This document shows, piece after piece, positions 24,901-33,170 of a stretch of DNA of 64,000 bases. The notes under the pieces were generated by a model. It made no database searches. It was not told the origin of the DNA and saw only the letters and a list, made by a program, of their open reading frames with translations. The position numbers were made by a program, and so were the translations under genes. Positions within the stretch are counted from its first letter, which is position 1, and each line of letters starts with the position of its first letter. The stretch spans positions 924,616 to 988,615 of the forward strand of contig JAHDVH010000001.1 of NCBI GenBank assembly GCA_023382385.1, written 5' to 3'. The DNA comes from a bacterium. Lineage in GTDB: Bacteria > Electryoneota > RPQS01.

Positions 24901-27900
24901 GAATTGTGGGTCGGGTGTTAAACTACTCAACAACTGTACTGCCTCACTTAAAGAAGTTAGAGTCGAAAAAAGCCATAACGGTGATGCACGTATCGGAACG
25001 CACGGCATATTCGGCTATAACTCTACCATAATGATGAAGTGTTGCACGATAGACAGTAATTCGTGTGATGGGTTGGAAATGGTTGGTGGCACTCTAATCA
25101 TTGCGGATTTCGACACAAGTGGTGCGCGTTTTGGGGCAAATTGGTTCTTTGAAAACAACCTGTCCGAACTGCGAGTTGACGGGCCGGCAGTCGTTTGGGC
25201 TGACAGCGGCTACAATGTGTTTTTCGAGGATTCAACCTCTGATCCACTATGGGTGCGATTTTCCAACATCTCGATGCCGGCGTACTGGCGCGCGAACTAC
25301 TGGAATGGCTTGACTGCTGACACCACAATTTGGCTCCACATTGGGTCATTGATTGAAGATAGTTTAGGTGTACCATTACTTCCGGAATGTGAACCTGCAT
25401 TTCCATCAGAGCCTGACTACTGCTACCTGCCTCTTCGGGAACCAACATTGACAGATTGCATTATAGAAGCCCTTAAGCAAGAGTTTGTACCTGATCTGTC
25501 GGCGGCTTCTGTATTGTATGAAGACGCACTTGAATCGTCTTCGACGAATTGCAAGAAAACGCCGACTGTTAGTCGCTTGTTACCGGTAAATCATTTCGGG
25601 GGAGTCGATGTTTCAACGACTCTAAGCTACCTGTTTTCGATTGCGGACACTGCTTCCAATGATGAGCTATTGCATGCGGCAACGATCGGAATGGCATTTT
25701 TGCTCGCCGAGACTGACGATAACATAGATAGTGCGCTGACGCTATACCAACAAGTTGTAGAAAGCGCTGGCGAGGACATTTACCAGAGGATTGACGGTCA
25801 AATTGGTTTGCTGATGACAAGCATACAGAAGGCCGCACAAGACACTTGCGATGGTATGACTGATGATGAGTACTTGGAATATCTCGACTCTTTAAACAGA
25901 GTTTTTGGTCAGCGTTTCGTCTGGACGCAGTACGAAATCACGGACAGCGTGGTGATGTATGCTCCGATGCGTGTGGACAGTGTGATCAACGTGCGTGGTG
26001 ACGGCGTTTTGACGATCTTACCGCATCCTGGGTACAAGAATCCCGTCGTTGAGTTTGTTGAGCAAGGGGCGATTAAGGTTTGGGGAACGGATTCGACCAA
26101 AGAGAAGGGTAAGCTGTATGTTTATGGAGACGCAGAGAATCGAGTGAAACTGCATTGGGTGGACTCAACCGGCACCAGGAATATCAAGTCTGAAAGAGGC
26201 CTTGTCAAAATGAGGCATGCGAACTTCTATGGCAACGGCATGGCCAACCAAACCTCTGACGTTGCAGGAAGTGTCCAGGGAAGGAGACGGGCTACCCTGC
26301 AATTGGACTCATGTAACTTTTCATGGTTTGAAGACGGTGTTTTGGCCTGGGCAACCGACAGCACAAGTTACATGCGGGCATGCACGTTAACACACGTAGG
26401 TGGAAGCCAATTTTATTCAGGGTTTGGTGCCGCCCTTACGCTTCTCAAATCCGACAGCTTCAAAGTTGAAGATTGCGTTTTCAGCGAGAGCAACGGGGTA
26501 AGCATTTATCAGGCGCTTGCCTACGGTGTTAAAATTAAGAACTCAATTATTAGTAACGGGGCAACATACGGTATATGGGGAGCGTCCTCAGGAGGCGGTG
26601 ACGCACGTATAGAGTGCTGCACGCTGGTGAGCAATGGCGATACACTCGCAGAGCTGTATACCCTGGGCGTTATCTACGATCTTGTAGGTGGTCATAACAG
26701 TTTTGCCGATAGCTCGGGCCCATTGATTAAGTCAGCGGATCCCTCGTATGTTGATCTTGAGAACGGCGAGAACTACTTTGATGTGTGGGATGACGGCCGC
26801 TACTTGCAATCCGGCGATACGAACAACACCTGGGATATCACGTGGAATACCTGGAGTCCCGCGATGCCGAATGACAGCAACTTCTACGACTATTTGTGGC
26901 CGGCGGCGCCCGCCAATTGGACAGTAGATTCTTCGCTAACCGATTTCTTAACGTGCGGAGAGTCTGCTACATCGTCGATAGGTGGTGGGAGTTGGCTCGT
27001 GTTGGATGACAACTCAGAATCCGGAACTATGTCGACTGGTGGTGACGAGCCGTCAAAAGTCAGCTCATTGAATCAGAAAGAAGCTGCACAAACAACCAAG
27101 GGTGGCGTTGCAAGCAAGGCAAGGGAATATACGCCGAATCATGGCACAAGGAATTCTGCTAACGCTTATGCTACGCGCAAGCAAGCCAAGTTAGAGAAAC
27201 TCGCACACCATAATCGTGAGTTGTTGGCTTGGCGAGACATGCGGTCAACAAGCAAGAGTAACGACAAGGCTCGAGCAGCCATGCAATTTCTAACTGATCA
27301 TCAGGGCTCTGAGTTCACACCGGCTGCACTGGGCATTATTGCTGGTGCCGCAAGCGACGGATCTGCGGTTCTGGCCAGTAAGTATTTGCGCGGTTTTGCA
27401 GAAGAAACTAAAAAGCATTCACTAAGAACCCTCGCACAACGACTCTCATATCAGGCTTTGGCCAATGAGGGCAAACCTGCTGAAGCGTTGTCCGGGCTTG
27501 AGGACATGATGACGGATGCCAAGACACCGTATGACTCGGTGTTGGCAGTACTGGCCGCGATGCAAATCTACTTTGACTACCATCATACAGGAAGATTGCA
27601 GGCCAGACACCCCCAAGTTGTAGTGACAGATCCTTATGACTTGGTTCGTAAGACATTGCTGCTTACCGAACGGCTTGACGATCCAGTGCTTGGCGTATCT
27701 GATAATCAACCTGCACTCCCGACCAAGTATGCTTTGTATCAAAACTACCCAAATCCCTTCAATCCGACGACGGAGATCCGTTTTGACTTACCTGAGGCTA
27801 TCCGCGTCGAACTGAAGGTCTTCAACATCCTCGGTCAGGAGGTTGCGACTCTCGTGGACGAAGTCCGCAATGCCGGTGCTTACCGCGTGCTGTGGGACGG

Positions 27901-28000
27901 CAAGAACTTGGGTGGTCAGGTTACGGCTTCTGGCGTCTACGTCTATCAGCTCAAGACGCCGACCTTCACAGATGCGAAGAAGATGGTGCTGATTAGGTAA
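21905..28000 (+). CDS. Giant secreted multidomain beta-helix protein with T9SS sorting domain
   Basis: The 2031-residue protein starts with a signal peptide (ending ALA near residue 26). Residues to about 820 form a long globular part with AYGAKGIVWAEHNAF (near 640) and an ending GEYELFHV, which resembles a TIM-barrel glycosidase with a small beta domain; this is inference. Right-handed beta-helix segments follow (about 840-1110 and 1380-1620), separated by a helical insert with TPR-like LTLYQQVVESAGEDIYQRI. A charged helical stretch (about 1740-1900) precedes the sorting domain at 1941-2031 (YQNYPNPFNP, FNILGQEVATL, GVYVYQL, KKMVLIR). It starts nine bases after the FG-GAP gene. By eye its base use is more AT-rich than the phage genes. 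It may bind or cleave surface polysaccharide. Confidence 0.85.
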   Translation: MKKSYCLAYAAIITAGALLLTPSALAKSNTDFPKGIIGSPWSAMRQHYTENWNNYPNESAWYEARYNAVFSNGTGLQNAISHMDSLNVNWFYGDFVSSDFIANLGRSDYFFTLAEDIPIEESKYLGAERMLMDIGWERPGVRQSDNEQLALRTLWAPGDTFDVGGTSRVLTVGSRVQLDPPLPDGTSNVIKATEGTHNPGWILWPGDAEKYDYPEDYSRVAQQGTSKTHCRSTGTNHDWFFGDPDESFTSYFFDLLCQVPSWVDTSSCDTLAELFIFMYSYTGGTTMPLDNNDTNPDSLRTRLQTVELNWVDFCSIPIRLCDFDNPGEFETVHKLDSLKYWWPNGSHMAIGLYWYGIEDFSVASLDIREEYYDELFELNGAPKQKFNEVVTTLSGIPQQMPGAGFQQDEPSWNQWFTLGMFNRHLPNGITINDDAVTDSTAIWTVDSTYQRLTSNDQEYMTGGWARQTPHTGTYVKTRGYDHWYDDDPNARDGFGFGARPPDATTSELSGLSNSYAVVANIDTCVLSLQAYWDLLIDNTAFLDWAIADGQMPSFWRRRADAAGSLLLHAESARNSGADWAGYIAHNKCWENDSLKMYWYTGGHHDSLTIANRYHTVPEMWCQTGLNLAYGAKGIVWAEHNAFVFEDRPLAWEATSVHTKEPWFTGLSKLYASLDTVGPTLRACRWDNSFCTRSFEDNFDYPYAGPGGIAIDTVYTKYWNDTPSLDWVSEAANHTYVQVSTFEAPNSVDDELYLFLVNRRCEEHERRQIYFTLDMPQASSEYRCELARGDSSWIVMTDEEGKASFMVQLPPGEYELFHVSPNEDLIISDTTYTIYAPYLLNRNIRIRNGGELTILPDTSLSAGDTAQVTCWPGKGVYLDEGIGNKFNVLGTDSNAIKFRALNGLHDVDNWWIGIRAADTTALDTVTLQSTLIEHARFGIVCRAEDSRVNLMRSAVRHCLIGLVLDDYATSDIRYSTFCFNSAAIQCERGASIDVVKTSILNCGSGVKLLNNCTASLKEVRVEKSHNGDARIGTHGIFGYNSTIMMKCCTIDSNSCDGLEMVGGTLIIADFDTSGARFGANWFFENNLSELRVDGPAVVWADSGYNVFFEDSTSDPLWVRFSNISMPAYWRANYWNGLTADTTIWLHIGSLIEDSLGVPLLPECEPAFPSEPDYCYLPLREPTLTDCIIEALKQEFVPDLSAASVLYEDALESSSTNCKKTPTVSRLLPVNHFGGVDVSTTLSYLFSIADTASNDELLHAATIGMAFLLAETDDNIDSALTLYQQVVESAGEDIYQRIDGQIGLLMTSIQKAAQDTCDGMTDDEYLEYLDSLNRVFGQRFVWTQYEITDSVVMYAPMRVDSVINVRGDGVLTILPHPGYKNPVVEFVEQGAIKVWGTDSTKEKGKLYVYGDAENRVKLHWVDSTGTRNIKSERGLVKMRHANFYGNGMANQTSDVAGSVQGRRRATLQLDSCNFSWFEDGVLAWATDSTSYMRACTLTHVGGSQFYSGFGAALTLLKSDSFKVEDCVFSESNGVSIYQALAYGVKIKNSIISNGATYGIWGASSGGGDARIECCTLVSNGDTLAELYTLGVIYDLVGGHNSFADSSGPLIKSADPSYVDLENGENYFDVWDDGRYLQSGDTNNTWDITWNTWSPAMPNDSNFYDYLWPAAPANWTVDSSLTDFLTCGESATSSIGGGSWLVLDDNSESGTMSTGGDEPSKVSSLNQKEAAQTTKGGVASKAREYTPNHGTRNSANAYATRKQAKLEKLAHHNRELLAWRDMRSTSKSNDKARAAMQFLTDHQGSEFTPAALGIIAGAASDGSAVLASKYLRGFAEETKKHSLRTLAQRLSYQALANEGKPAEALSGLEDMMTDAKTPYDSVLAVLAAMQIYFDYHHTGRLQARHPQVVVTDPYDLVRKTLLLTERLDDPVLGVSDNQPALPTKYALYQNYPNPFNPTTEIRFDLPEAIRVELKVFNILGQEVATLVDEVRNAGAYRVLWDGKNLGGQVTASGVYVYQLKTPTFTDAKKMVLIR

Positions 28001-28024
28001 TATGAATACCGTTGCATTTTAAGC

Positions 28025-29158
28025 ATGTCCTCCCTCTATAAGCGCAAACTAAAGAATCGCACAGTCTGGTACGTAAATCTGAAGCTTGCCAACGGCAAGC
28101 GCAAGAGCATTAACACCGGCTGTGAAACGAAGACGGCGGCCAAAGTTGTAGCCGCCGAGTTTGAACGCAAGATATTGCTGGGTCTTGATCCGACGAAGCC
28201 AACGCCGCCAAAGCAGAATGTGATCGCGCTATTCGAGCGGTTCATGGAAGAGTCAAAACGCGACTGGTCTCCAGACACGATAGACCAGTACGAAGATACG
28301 CTTGAAACCCTGAGGACCGTCGTTGGTGAAATCCCGCTTACGGAACTCTCAAGACGTCACCGCAACGCGATTGTGGATTATCTGACAGAGCGCGGTGCCG
28401 TTCACAAGAGTAGAACAGGAAATGTGAAGCGCGTCCGCGAAATCTCCGGCCACACAATAAACCGGAACATCCGCAACGTCACGCGCTTTCTGAACTGGTG
28501 TATTGAAGAAGAAGTTGTTCGCGGTTGGCAACCGCCGAGGTTCAAGCAAATAGCGGTGGTAGAGGAACCGAAGGAGAGTTTCACACCGGACGAGATTAGC
28601 CGGATATTGGACGCCGCGGCGGACTTCACGCTGAACGGCTACCCGATTCAGGCCTACTTTGCGTTTCAGGCGTTCAGCGGGTTTCGGCGCAACGAAGGCC
28701 GCCACCTGCAATGGGAAGACATTGACTTCGAACGACAGACGATACTGGTACCAGCAGGCAAGGTCACGAAGCGGATTGGCCGCCGCGAAGTCGTACCACT
28801 CACCGCACCGCTTGAACTAATCCTGCAATCGCTGCCCAGACGCGCCACAGGCCCCGTCTTCCCCGGTGTTAGCGAGAAGATTACCCACGTCTTCAAAAAG
28901 GTCTGCGAGGCCGCTGGCGTGGACTACAAGCCGCTGCACAGGCTACGGGCGACGTTCACAACTCAGCTATCCGATCTGCGCCTTCCGCCGATGGCCGTAC
29001 AGAAAATCGTCCGCCACAAGAATCTGAACACAACCTACGGGCACTACTATCTTCCGGAAGCAAACGCCCTGCGCGAAGCCGCGAATGAAGCCCTGAAAGA
29101 CTCGCCATTTGCTACGGCAATTCTACGAATATTTGATAAAGATGCGGTTGACAAGTAG
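28025..29158 (+). CDS. int: Tyrosine-type phage integrase
   Basis: The 377-residue protein has an N-terminal arm-binding domain (basic, KRKLKNRTVWYV), a core-binding SAM-like domain (about 65-165), and a catalytic domain with Arg221 or 222 (GFRRNE), Lys246 or 249, His305-xx-Arg308 (LHRLRATF), His331 (VRHKNLN) and the nucleophile Tyr338 (TTYGH). It would join phage and host DNA at the tRNA-Glu site that begins 11 bases after its stop codon. It starts 24 bases after the giant cargo gene, so it may be co-transcribed with it. Confidence 0.95.
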   Translation: MSSLYKRKLKNRTVWYVNLKLANGKRKSINTGCETKTAAKVVAAEFERKILLGLDPTKPTPPKQNVIALFERFMEESKRDWSPDTIDQYEDTLETLRTVVGEIPLTELSRRHRNAIVDYLTERGAVHKSRTGNVKRVREISGHTINRNIRNVTRFLNWCIEEEVVRGWQPPRFKQIAVVEEPKESFTPDEISRILDAAADFTLNGYPIQAYFAFQAFSGFRRNEGRHLQWEDIDFERQTILVPAGKVTKRIGRREVVPLTAPLELILQSLPRRATGPVFPGVSEKITHVFKKVCEAAGVDYKPLHRLRATFTTQLSDLRLPPMAVQKIVRHKNLNTTYGHYYLPEANALREAANEALKDSPFATAILRIFDKDAVDK

Positions 29159-29169
29159 TTAGCTCGGAA

Positions 29170-29210
29170 CTCTCACGCCGGTAACACGGGTTCGAATCCC
29201 GTACGCGCTA
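29170..29210 (+). other. Attachment site: 3' half of tRNA-Glu(CTC)
   Basis: The sequence gives an anticodon loop CTCTCAC (anticodon CTC), the 3' anticodon strand GCCGG, a TAAC variable loop, the T-arm ACGGG-TTCGAAT-CCCGT and acceptor strand ACGCGCT with discriminator A. The 5' side before C29170 cannot complete the anticodon stem, so only the 3' half is host-derived here. This is the right attachment site. The intact tRNA should lie at the left end of the prophage. Confidence 0.88.
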
Positions 29211-29220
29211 CTAAAAATCA

Positions 29221-29256
29221 ACGGGTTAGCCAATGCGGCTAACCCGTTCTTTTGTC
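29221..29256 (+). terminator. Intrinsic terminator after the attachment site
   Basis: Eleven-base arms ACGGGTTAGCC and GGCTAACCCGT enclose AATGC and are followed by TCTTTTG. It probably ended the original tRNA-Glu transcript and may also stop the integrase unit. Confidence 0.85.
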
Positions 29257-29269
29257 TGAATTCCAAAGG

Positions 29270-30637
29270 TCAGTCGACGGCATTGCGCCATTGACCTTTG
29301 AGTGGAACCAAGAAGGGTCGCTTGCCTGATGGTTCTGCAGGAATCTCCGAAACTCGCTTCCACGATATGCGAAAACCTCCGTTAGTCTGCTCTGCGAGTT
29401 TCTGCTCAACTTCAAGCATCTGCCGACTGATGTCGTCGTATTTTGAAACGTAGTGGATTTCCAGCAAGTCCGGCTCGATCTGGTATGCTTTGAAAGCTGA
29501 GATATACTCATGATAGTACTCAAGGACAATTACCAGAAAGCCTGAGTTAAGTGATTTGCCGTTTGGTGCATAGAGTATCTCAAGCAGACGGCCATCCACG
29601 CTGGTCAAGCGGGGCATGCGGTTTCCACATGGACAAGGTTGCAGCGGGTCAGCAGATGTGCCGAAGTCTCCAATCTTGTAACGGATGAAAGGCATCGCAT
29701 GATTTCGAAAAGCTGTCACCACAATTTCCCCGGACTCTCCCGGCAACGCGGGTCTTCCGTTTACCAGTACTTCAACAAAGAACCGCGACAGGTCAAGATG
29801 ATAGCCTGTGTACTCCAAGCACTCATGCCCGATGTGCATGGCTTCACTACCGCCGTAGTCGCGATAGACCTTACAGTCAAAAACGTCTTCGATGACTTTT
29901 GCTCGGGAAGGACTCAGTCCCTCGCCATAGGCCCTCACAACTTTAACAGGAAAACGCCAGCCGTTACGTTTCATTTCATCGGCGATGACCAGCAGCGCAG
30001 TCGGAAAGCCTCGAATGTTGTTGACTCGAGCCGCGCGCATCTGTGCGAGAATGCTCGGAGTATCGCCTGCGGAAAGCTTAAGCGCCGAGAATGAGATAGG
30101 CCTGATACCTGACAACCATCTCGCAAAGCTCTGAACCTTGCCCAGGTTGGCAGTTTCCGCCTTGAAAATAGCTTCTTTCCAGTCAGGCTTCCATCCGATA
30201 CTTATCAGAGTCAGTTCCTTGCTGGCAAACTCCGCCCGCAGGGAATCTTCGGTAACCGCAAACTGAAAGGGTTCTCCGCTGGATCCGGATGTGCAACTCC
30301 AGTGAAGCTTGCGGCGGTCGAGGGTCGAATTAAGCCAGCCGTCGAGTCCGCTTTGAAAATCCTTCTTGGTGAGGATGGGAAGATTCTGCCATGTGCTATA
30401 GTCTTCTGGAAGAGGTATCGAAAGGCCGAGTTCATCGAGTTTCTTTCTGTAGGCAGGCGAAACCGTTGCCATGTGATTGGCAAAGGCCACTGCTTGAGAA
30501 AAGCTATGGCGATGGACAACCGCAGGATTGGACAGGCGGAGCTTTCGCTGCGCGGCGACTTCTCGGAGATAGTCTCGCCGCAGGATTTCGCGCTCTAACG
30601 TCCGAATGAAGAGGAAAGGCCAGCGAAGAATCGCCAT
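29270..30637 (-). CDS. Adenylate-forming ligase, PaaK/CapK type
   Basis: The 455-residue protein belongs to the phenylacetate-CoA ligase/CapK group. The phosphate-binding loop CTSGSSGEP (about residue 113), the DYGGSEAM motif (about 265), RYKIGDFG and the C-terminal EPSGKRPFLV Lys motif are all visible. These enzymes activate a carboxylate with ATP as an acyl-adenylate; CapK relatives act in capsule or polysaccharide formation. A Cys cluster CPCGNRMPR near residue 325 is typical of this group. No operon partner is adjacent. The substrate cannot be told from the sequence. Confidence 0.88.
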   Translation of the reverse strand: MAILRWPFLFIRTLEREILRRDYLREVAAQRKLRLSNPAVVHRHSFSQAVAFANHMATVSPAYRKKLDELGLSIPLPEDYSTWQNLPILTKKDFQSGLDGWLNSTLDRRKLHWSCTSGSSGEPFQFAVTEDSLRAEFASKELTLISIGWKPDWKEAIFKAETANLGKVQSFARWLSGIRPISFSALKLSAGDTPSILAQMRAARVNNIRGFPTALLVIADEMKRNGWRFPVKVVRAYGEGLSPSRAKVIEDVFDCKVYRDYGGSEAMHIGHECLEYTGYHLDLSRFFVEVLVNGRPALPGESGEIVVTAFRNHAMPFIRYKIGDFGTSADPLQPCPCGNRMPRLTSVDGRLLEILYAPNGKSLNSGFLVIVLEYYHEYISAFKAYQIEPDLLEIHYVSKYDDISRQMLEVEQKLAEQTNGGFRISWKRVSEIPAEPSGKRPFLVPLKGQWRNAVD

Positions 30638-30845
30638 AACTTAAAGGTCTGCCAGGAATAGTGGATATATTTGTGACGAAGCAAATATAACGCCGTTCGG
30701 ACTTTATAGCAAGCGACCCGCGATTTGCGCCGCACCTGAGTTGAATGGGGACGCGCGAATTACTATCTTGCGGCGACTGTTCACACTCCGTCCCTCGACA
30801 CTTCCGGAGGGACACCTGAAAGTTCACCCCCTTTGAGGAACCTGC

Positions 30846-32702
30846 ATGGCCGCTGACACCCCCTCCCCGCAACCTAACAAGCCGCTGATCCACGACGAAG
30901 CCTTCAGCGAGTTGACGTTTCGTGCCCTTGCATCGGGCATTATCGTCGGATCATTGATTGGCGCCTCTAATGTCTGCATCGGGCTGAAAATCGGCTGGAC
31001 ATTTGGCGCATCGATAACTGCAGCAGTCATTTCATTTGCTTTGTTCAAGGCATTGGGCAACGTGCTCAGTAGGCCCTATAACGCCAAAGAGAATCTGATT
31101 ACAGCCACATCCGGCAGCGCAGCCGGGACCATGGCCTCCGCAGGCGGTTTTGTGGCCTGCATTCCCGCCCTCGAACTCTACCTGCGCGAAACTTCAGGTC
31201 CGGGCAACGACTTGTCGTATTTTCAGCTGGTTTTGTGGGCAATTTCAATTGCGTTTCTCGGGGTGTTTTTCGCGGTACCGCTACGCAAGCAGATGATCGT
31301 GCGAGAGAAGTTACGCTTCCCCAGCGGGACAGCCGCTGCCGAGACGATCAAGGCAATGTATTCTTCTGGAGCCGAAGCGGTCAAGAAGGCAAAACTGCTA
31401 TTCTACGCCGCTGCGGTAGCAGGCCTGATTAAGCTGCTGTTCAGCATTAAGCCGCTGGGAATCGGCCATTTTAGCGACTTTTCTTTGGACGATGTCGGCC
31501 TTGCCGGAATAGGAATTCTCGGCATATCGCTGGCATCTCTGCGCATGGGAATCAGTCTCTCGCCAATGATGATCGGAGCTGGGATTCTGGTTGGTTCCAA
31601 AGTCGGCTGGTCGCTCTTCGCAGGGGCCATACTGGCATGGGGAATCGGCGCACCGATTCTGGTAGATCAGGGGATTGTGGTGGTCAAGGACCAGAGTGGT
31701 GTCTACCTTGCGGCATTTCGCTGGCTGCTTTGGCCCGGTGTGGCGTGCATGGTGGCTGCAGGATTTGCGAGTCTTGCTCTGCAATACAAGACAATAGGCA
31801 ACACATTTGGCACGCTGAAGAGGCTGATGCAGGGCCGCAAGGTTGAAGCGGAAGCGGGCGACGAAGACGACGCGCCCGACCCGTTCCCGATCAAGTGGTG
31901 GGCCGTGGGCATGGTCCTCGCGACAACGCTTACGACGGTGTTTGCGAAGCTGTATTTCGGGATTCCGGCATGGATGGGCATCCTTGCAGTTATCCTCTCA
32001 TTCTTGATTGCCAGTATATCGGTACGCGCAACCGGCGAAACGGACATAAATCCGGTTGGCGCGATGGGCAAGATCACGCAGGTGGTGTATGGTGCACTCG
32101 ATCCGGGCAAGATTCCGACCAACCTGATGGCCGCAGGCATCACCGCAGCAGGAGCGAGTCAGTCGGGCGATTTAATGCACGATTTGAAGGCAGGATACAT
32201 CCTGAAGGTGTCCATTCGCAGGCAAGTTATCGCGCAGATCATCGGCGTAGTTGTCGGCGTGTTTGCCGCGGCGGCGGTCTATCGGCTGTTGACGGCCGCC
32301 TATCAGATCCCGGGCGACGACTTTACAGGTCCGGCCGTCATGGCTTGGCACGCAATGGCACAGTTACTGGCCAACGGCATAAAGTCATTGCCCGAATATG
32401 CGATGACTGCAGCGCTGGTGGGCGCGATAATCGGCTTCCTGATGCCCTTTGTGGCAAAGATCAAAGGTGTGGGCAAATGGCTGCCGTCGCCTATCGCGCT
32501 GGGTATCGCCTTCATGGTCACCCCCTATTCGTCACTTGCGATGTGGCTCGGCGCGGTCATCACGTCGTATTACACGAAACGCAATCCGGACGCCGTTGAC
32601 CGTTACGGGGCCTCGCTCGCATCGGGATTGATTGCAGGCGAAGGCTTGATGATGGTGGTGGTTGCGATTATGCTGATTCTCGGAGTGAGTTGGATCGGAT
32701 AA
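30846..32702 (+). CDS. OPT-family oligopeptide/metal-chelate transporter
   Basis: The 618-residue protein is almost entirely membrane spans, about 14 to 16. OPT-family hallmarks include the first span region IVGSLIGASNVCIGLKIGW, a loop with REKLRFPSGTAAAETIKAMY, and NPVGAMGKITQVVYG followed by GASQSGDLMHDLKAGYIL. Members carry oligopeptides or metal chelates into the cell with protons; the bacterial branch is less well characterised. Ribosome site GAGGAA precedes ATG 30846. It is divergent from the ligase gene across 208 bases and is followed by its own terminator. Confidence 0.92.
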   Translation: MAADTPSPQPNKPLIHDEAFSELTFRALASGIIVGSLIGASNVCIGLKIGWTFGASITAAVISFALFKALGNVLSRPYNAKENLITATSGSAAGTMASAGGFVACIPALELYLRETSGPGNDLSYFQLVLWAISIAFLGVFFAVPLRKQMIVREKLRFPSGTAAAETIKAMYSSGAEAVKKAKLLFYAAAVAGLIKLLFSIKPLGIGHFSDFSLDDVGLAGIGILGISLASLRMGISLSPMMIGAGILVGSKVGWSLFAGAILAWGIGAPILVDQGIVVVKDQSGVYLAAFRWLLWPGVACMVAAGFASLALQYKTIGNTFGTLKRLMQGRKVEAEAGDEDDAPDPFPIKWWAVGMVLATTLTTVFAKLYFGIPAWMGILAVILSFLIASISVRATGETDINPVGAMGKITQVVYGALDPGKIPTNLMAAGITAAGASQSGDLMHDLKAGYILKVSIRRQVIAQIIGVVVGVFAAAAVYRLLTAAYQIPGDDFTGPAVMAWHAMAQLLANGIKSLPEYAMTAALVGAIIGFLMPFVAKIKGVGKWLPSPIALGIAFMVTPYSSLAMWLGAVITSYYTKRNPDAVDRYGASLASGLIAGEGLMMVVVAIMLILGVSWIG

Positions 32703-33170
32703 CGACTAATTCGACCACGCAGTAATCCTTAGTGGCGGCGAAGTCCCTTAGCGACACACCGAACCTATTTAAGCGATAAGACAACAGGCCCTTGGGAGTA
32801 ATCTTGAGGGCCTTGCTTTTTGCCTGCAATGCGATAGAGGACAATTAAGTCTATGGTTTGTTGGCTCTTGACCCGTAAGGCCTCTCGGCCCCAGAGGCAG
32901 GGGAAGTTTGTGAAATTCCTCTCAATCGGCGCGATTCGGCGGAGCAAATTGCTATCCTAATGTTTAGCAAGAGGGTAGTAAGCAACCGCTCACTTTGCAG
33001 TATTGGACTACAATGTAGATTCTTCGTAAATTTTGTATAGCTGAAGGAAGCGGCGCAGATATCTGCATGAGCGCTGATCAGCTTGCACGTATCATCCTAT
33101 ACTTACAGTGCGGAAATGTGACAAGTGCAGTCCGATTTCGCACATCTACTGATTCAGGAGGAATCAAAGA
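32703..33170. other. Long gap with palindromes before glutamate dehydrogenase
   Basis: Apart from the OPT terminator, this 468-base stretch shows no convincing gene. Near the 3' side lies the perfect 12-base palindrome GCAGATATCTGC (33055-33066), followed within 10 bases by GCTGATCAGC (33072-33081). These could be regulator sites for glutamate dehydrogenase, which is usually controlled by nitrogen or carbon supply. The ribosome site TCAGGAGGAAT before ATG 33171 is strong. Confidence 0.4.
32786..32821 (+). terminator. Intrinsic terminator after the OPT gene
   Basis: Arms GGCCCT and AGGGCC (32787-32792 and 32807-32812) flank a 14-base loop and are followed by TTGCTTTTTG. The stem is short, so confidence is moderate. 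Confidence 0.55.

Larger units (their letters stand above)
1..29210. mobile_element. Prophage of a tailed phage (right portion; left end outside window)
   Basis: The stretch holds the expected set of a temperate tailed phage: tyrosine integrase, repressor with divergent early promoter, recombination and replication genes, terminase, portal, head morphogenesis and capsid genes. Its right boundary is a tRNA-Glu 3' half directly after the integrase. Late genes run leftward off the window edge, so tail and lysis genes and the other attachment site should lie to the left, next to an intact tRNA-Glu gene on the + strand. The core late reading frames look undamaged, which suggests a complete rather than decayed prophage. 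The region 19,056-28,000 is cargo between the repressor and the integrase. Confidence 0.93.

Noticed and set aside
32765-32947. 60-codon leftward frame before glutamate dehydrogenase
   Set aside because: No ribosome site, overlaps the OPT terminator and shows no family pattern.
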